A stretch of 64,000 bases of DNA from Ascoidea rubescens DSM 1968 (taxonomy: Eukaryota; Ascomycota; Saccharomycetes; Ascoideales; Ascoideaceae), in NCBI RefSeq assembly GCF_001661345.1, contig NW_017962913.1, forward strand, positions 2,678,694-2,742,693, given 5' to 3'. This document shows, piece by piece, positions 61,856 through 64,000 of this stretch. The translations under genes and the position numbers were made by a program. Each line of letters opens with the position of its first letter. The stretch's first letter is position 1. The notes beneath the pieces were generated by a model. That model saw nothing but the letters and a program-made list of their open reading frames with translations, did not search any database and was not told where the DNA came from.

Positions 61856-63538
61856 TCAATCGAGCATTTTGGACATAAAAGGACCATCAAGGAAGTAGCC
61901 CAATTTTGCATAATAGTTTCTAACACCAACACCACTGATGACACTGATTTTTTCGCTTTTATGTTCTTCTCTTGCAATTCTTTCAGCTTCCTCCATCAAC
62001 AAAGAACCAAAACCTTGATGTTGAAACTTCTTTGGGTCTCTGCTGTGAACAGGAACAACAGAACCATAGACATGCAATTCTCTGATGATGGTTGAAGGTT
62101 GTTCAGTGAATTCCTTTCTGTAAGTGTATTTCTTTGAAGCTTTTCTTAGCCTTAATAAACCAATCAAAATATCTTGCTTTGGATCTTCATAACTTATGAA
62201 AGTTTCCCAACCACCATTTGCATAATAATCTCTTCTAATTAACTCTACTTGATCAGGCTGAACCTTATGATGGACCTCTTGGATTCCAACTTCTCTTGTT
62301 CTAACATCACGACAATTAGTACCGAAATCCTTCATTCTAGCTAAAGCCAATTCTCTCAAATTACCATTTTCAACACCAGAAGAAACCAAAGGCATTGGAA
62401 TATCTCTTTGAACTCTATAAATTCTTGTCCATGGAGGAACAAGAGCCAAAATTCTAGCGACTAAATCAATCAAGTCGTTTGCATTGTATGATTTATAAAG
62501 TCCCTTTTTCCATAATTCATATAAACCAGTACCTCTAATAACTAAAGTTGGATATAATTTTAAACCATCAGTTCTGAAAGCAGGGTTTTCAAAATATTCT
62601 TTGAATTGTTCTAAATCTCTTTCCATACCAACATTTGGTAAATCAGGCATCATATGAGAAACAATCTTATATCCAGCATCTTTGGCAACAGAAAAAGTGT
62701 TACAAACGGATTTAACAGTATGGCCACGATTGGTATCTCTTGCAACATCTTCATATATTGATTGAACACCAATTTCCAAACGAGTACAGCCATAGTCTAA
62801 CATATCATTAAGATGAGTTTCAGTACAATAGTCTGGTCTGGTCTCAATTGTTATACCAACGCATTTGATGGAAGACTGCTGAGAAAATTTGATTGATTCT
62901 TTTAAATTTATTCCATTATAACCACTCAAGGCATTGTGTAAATTACATATAAACTCTTCTCTGTAGGCTTTATCAAGAGACATAAAGGTTCCACCCATGA
63001 CAATATATTCGACTTTATCAATAGTGTGACCTAACTGTCTTAATTGTTCGATTCTACCTCTTGCTTGTTCATAAGGATCGTATCTTGCCCTAATTGCTCT
63101 CATTGAAGTTGGTTCATACCCAGTATAAGATTGAGTGGAGTATTCAAAATCTGAATCTGGACCGCCGGGACAATAAACACATATATTACCAGTATAAGCA
63201 ATATGAGGACATCTATGTGGTTTACACATAACTGCAACCACAGCTATACCTGAAGCAGTTCTAACAGGTTTAGCCTTTAATTTTGGAATAAGATACTTTT
63301 TATATTGATCAGGTATTGAGGATATAATATCGGTCAATCTTGGTTGTCTTTTTAGTTTATACTTTTTCGAATACTTTATTATTAAGCCATTTAAATTGAT
63401 ATCCTTTGAGTCTTGTAATGAAGCTACTAATTCTAGAGATACCTCAGAACAAGTTTTCAAAAAACGTTCTTTTTCAGGCAACTGGTTTTTTGGTTTCGAT
63501 TTTATTCGAATTGTTTGTGTTTGCATAATAGTAGACAT
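61856..63538 (-). CDS. ELP3: Elongator catalytic subunit ELP3
   Basis: A 560-residue radical-SAM/acetyltransferase that starts the cm5/mcm5 modification of wobble uridines in tRNA as part of Elongator. The ATG at 63538 gives [17 protein letters not shown]; longer readings are from a TTG. The radical SAM cluster-binding region is [19 protein letters not shown], followed by [23 protein letters not shown]-domain segments [20 protein letters not shown] and [13 protein letters not shown] follow. The C-terminal GNAT domain has [36 protein letters not shown] and [20 protein letters not shown]. Length matches S. cerevisiae Elp3 (557). In-frame CTG was looked for at about ten CAG positions of the plus strand and none was in frame. 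Confidence 0.98.
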   Translation of the reverse strand: MSTIMQTQTIRIKSKPKNQLPEKERFLKTCSEVSLELVASLQDSKDINLNGLIIKYSKKYKLKRQPRLTDIISSIPDQYKKYLIPKLKAKPVRTASGIAVVAVMCKPHRCPHIAYTGNICVYCPGGPDSDFEYSTQSYTGYEPTSMRAIRARYDPYEQARGRIEQLRQLGHTIDKVEYIVMGGTFMSLDKAYREEFICNLHNALSGYNGINLKESIKFSQQSSIKCVGITIETRPDYCTETHLNDMLDYGCTRLEIGVQSIYEDVARDTNRGHTVKSVCNTFSVAKDAGYKIVSHMMPDLPNVGMERDLEQFKEYFENPAFRTDGLKLYPTLVIRGTGLYELWKKGLYKSYNANDLIDLVARILALVPPWTRIYRVQRDIPMPLVSSGVENGNLRELALARMKDFGTNCRDVRTREVGIQEVHHKVQPDQVELIRRDYYANGGWETFISYEDPKQDILIGLLRLRKASKKYTYRKEFTEQPSTIIRELHVYGSVVPVHSRDPKKFQHQGFGSLLMEEAERIAREEHKSEKISVISGVGVRNYYAKLGYFLDGPFMSKMLD

Positions 63539-63852
63539 TGTGAAATAAACAAATAGATAAGAGAAAAAAAAGTCTGTAAGCGATTTTGATTTCAATCTAT
63601 TCAAGTTATAATATAGTTTAAAGAAATGATGATAAGAATTATTAGTCAAAATGGGCCTAAAACGAATTTTTTTTTTATTTTTTTTTTCATGTCAAAAAAA
63701 ATAAATCCATGGAGGTGGAACATTTCTCATGCAAGCCATGCGCATGCATGCGTCACCCAATGAGATGGAACTAATTTGTCACTTTGATTGGCGAATTGCC
63801 AATATGATGTTTTTTGAATTATATAGATAAAAGAATATATATTGTGGGATAT
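63539..63852 (-). promoter_or_regulatory. ELP3 promoter / GCV3 3' region
   Basis: About 314 bases between two minus-strand genes. At about 63738-63752 the sequence CATGCGCATGCATGCG consists of overlapping palindromes (CGCATGCATGCG is perfect). T/A runs follow nearer ELP3. Nothing else seen. Confidence 0.4.
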
Positions 63853-64000
63853 TTAGTGTTCTTCGTTTTCAAGGAAGTTTTTGTATGCTTCTTCAGTCAT
63901 TAATTCTGTGTCTTTTTGGGTACCTTCTAAATCTACTAGGTCAACTTTTACTAACCAACCATCACCCATTGCATCAGTGGATACTGGAGAAGGATCATCT
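63853..64000 (-). CDS. GCV3: Glycine cleavage system H protein, C-terminal end (runs off the window)
   Basis: The last 48 codons before the stop at 63853-63855. Translated on the minus strand: …DPSPVSTDAMGDGWLVKVDL and VDLEGTQKDTELMTEEAYKN, ending FLENEEH. This is the C-terminal part of the lipoyl-carrying H protein of the mitochondrial glycine decarboxylase: the (S/T)P-V…GDGWL-VK block is the signature after the lipoyl domain. The lipoylated Lys and the N-terminus lie beyond 64000. Partial only because the window ends. Confidence 0.85.
   Translation of the reverse strand, partial: DDPSPVSTDAMGDGWLVKVDLVDLEGTQKDTELMTEEAYKNFLENEEH

Noticed and set aside
1-64000. CRISPR arrays, rRNA or snRNA genes
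   Set aside because: Repeats present are microsatellites or coding repeats, not spaced direct repeats; no rRNA core or recognisable spliceosomal RNA sequence was found by eye.

Overview
This is nuclear DNA of a budding yeast (Saccharomycotina). Evidence: AT-rich, Asn/Asp-rich proteins with long AAT/AAC runs, few short introns near gene starts with GTATGT/GTAAGT donors and a CTAAC-type branch site, and about 30 genes whose closest known relatives are yeast housekeeping genes. By-eye reading of SEC61 and CRM1 finds no in-frame CTG codon, and a partial check of ADH and ELP3 also finds none. That fits a CUG-reassigned lineage; the Asn-rich style suggests something like Ascoidea/Saccharomycopsis, but the species is inferred, not shown.

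Layout. 1-2.6 kb: decayed, gene-poor DNA. 2.6-11 kb: an ECM3-type carrier, SLP1 (ER SUN-like protein), OST3/6 (oligosaccharyltransferase) and SEC61 (translocon), so three ER genes in a row. 11-40 kb: RSA1, MPC1, a mitochondrial ADH, a divergent cytochrome c, a PRB1-type vacuolar protease, APL5, OXR1, KXD1, an Asn-rich protein, a large YPD1, a Smr-domain protein, an Asn-rich protein with a CaaX-like end, and MIY1 (deubiquitinase). Seven of these match genes that in Saccharomyces cerevisiae sit in two sister blocks (YPL191C-YPL199C and YGL079W-YGL082W), so this looks like the unduplicated ancestral neighbourhood. 40.8-47.0 kb: a 6.2-kb cassette bounded by two inverted arms of about 0.66 kb that are identical by eye, enclosing two small unknown genes that each start just inside an arm and point inward, plus a TPO-type drug/polyamine exporter. 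47-64 kb: GCD2, a Lys-rich mitochondrial protein, RRP36, GPA1, SYM1, MRPL17, CRM1, ELP3 and the 3' end of GCV3.

Co-operation. Most genes are independent housekeeping units. SLP1, OST3 and SEC61 serve ER protein entry and maturation; APL5 and KXD1 serve vacuole/endosome trafficking, which also delivers the protease; MPC1, ADH, MRPL17, SYM1, GCV3 and the Lys-rich protein are mitochondrial; GPA1 and YPD1 are signalling parts. Divergent pairs (SLP1/OST3, RSA1/MPC1, the Lys-rich gene/RRP36, SYM1/MRPL17) share short promoters, several with a CACGTG box.

Many naive reading frames here begin at TTG or GTG; starts given below are the first convincing ATG, or a spliced first exon for MPC1, APL5 and MRPL17. 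The most unusual item is the inverted-repeat cassette at 40825-47009.
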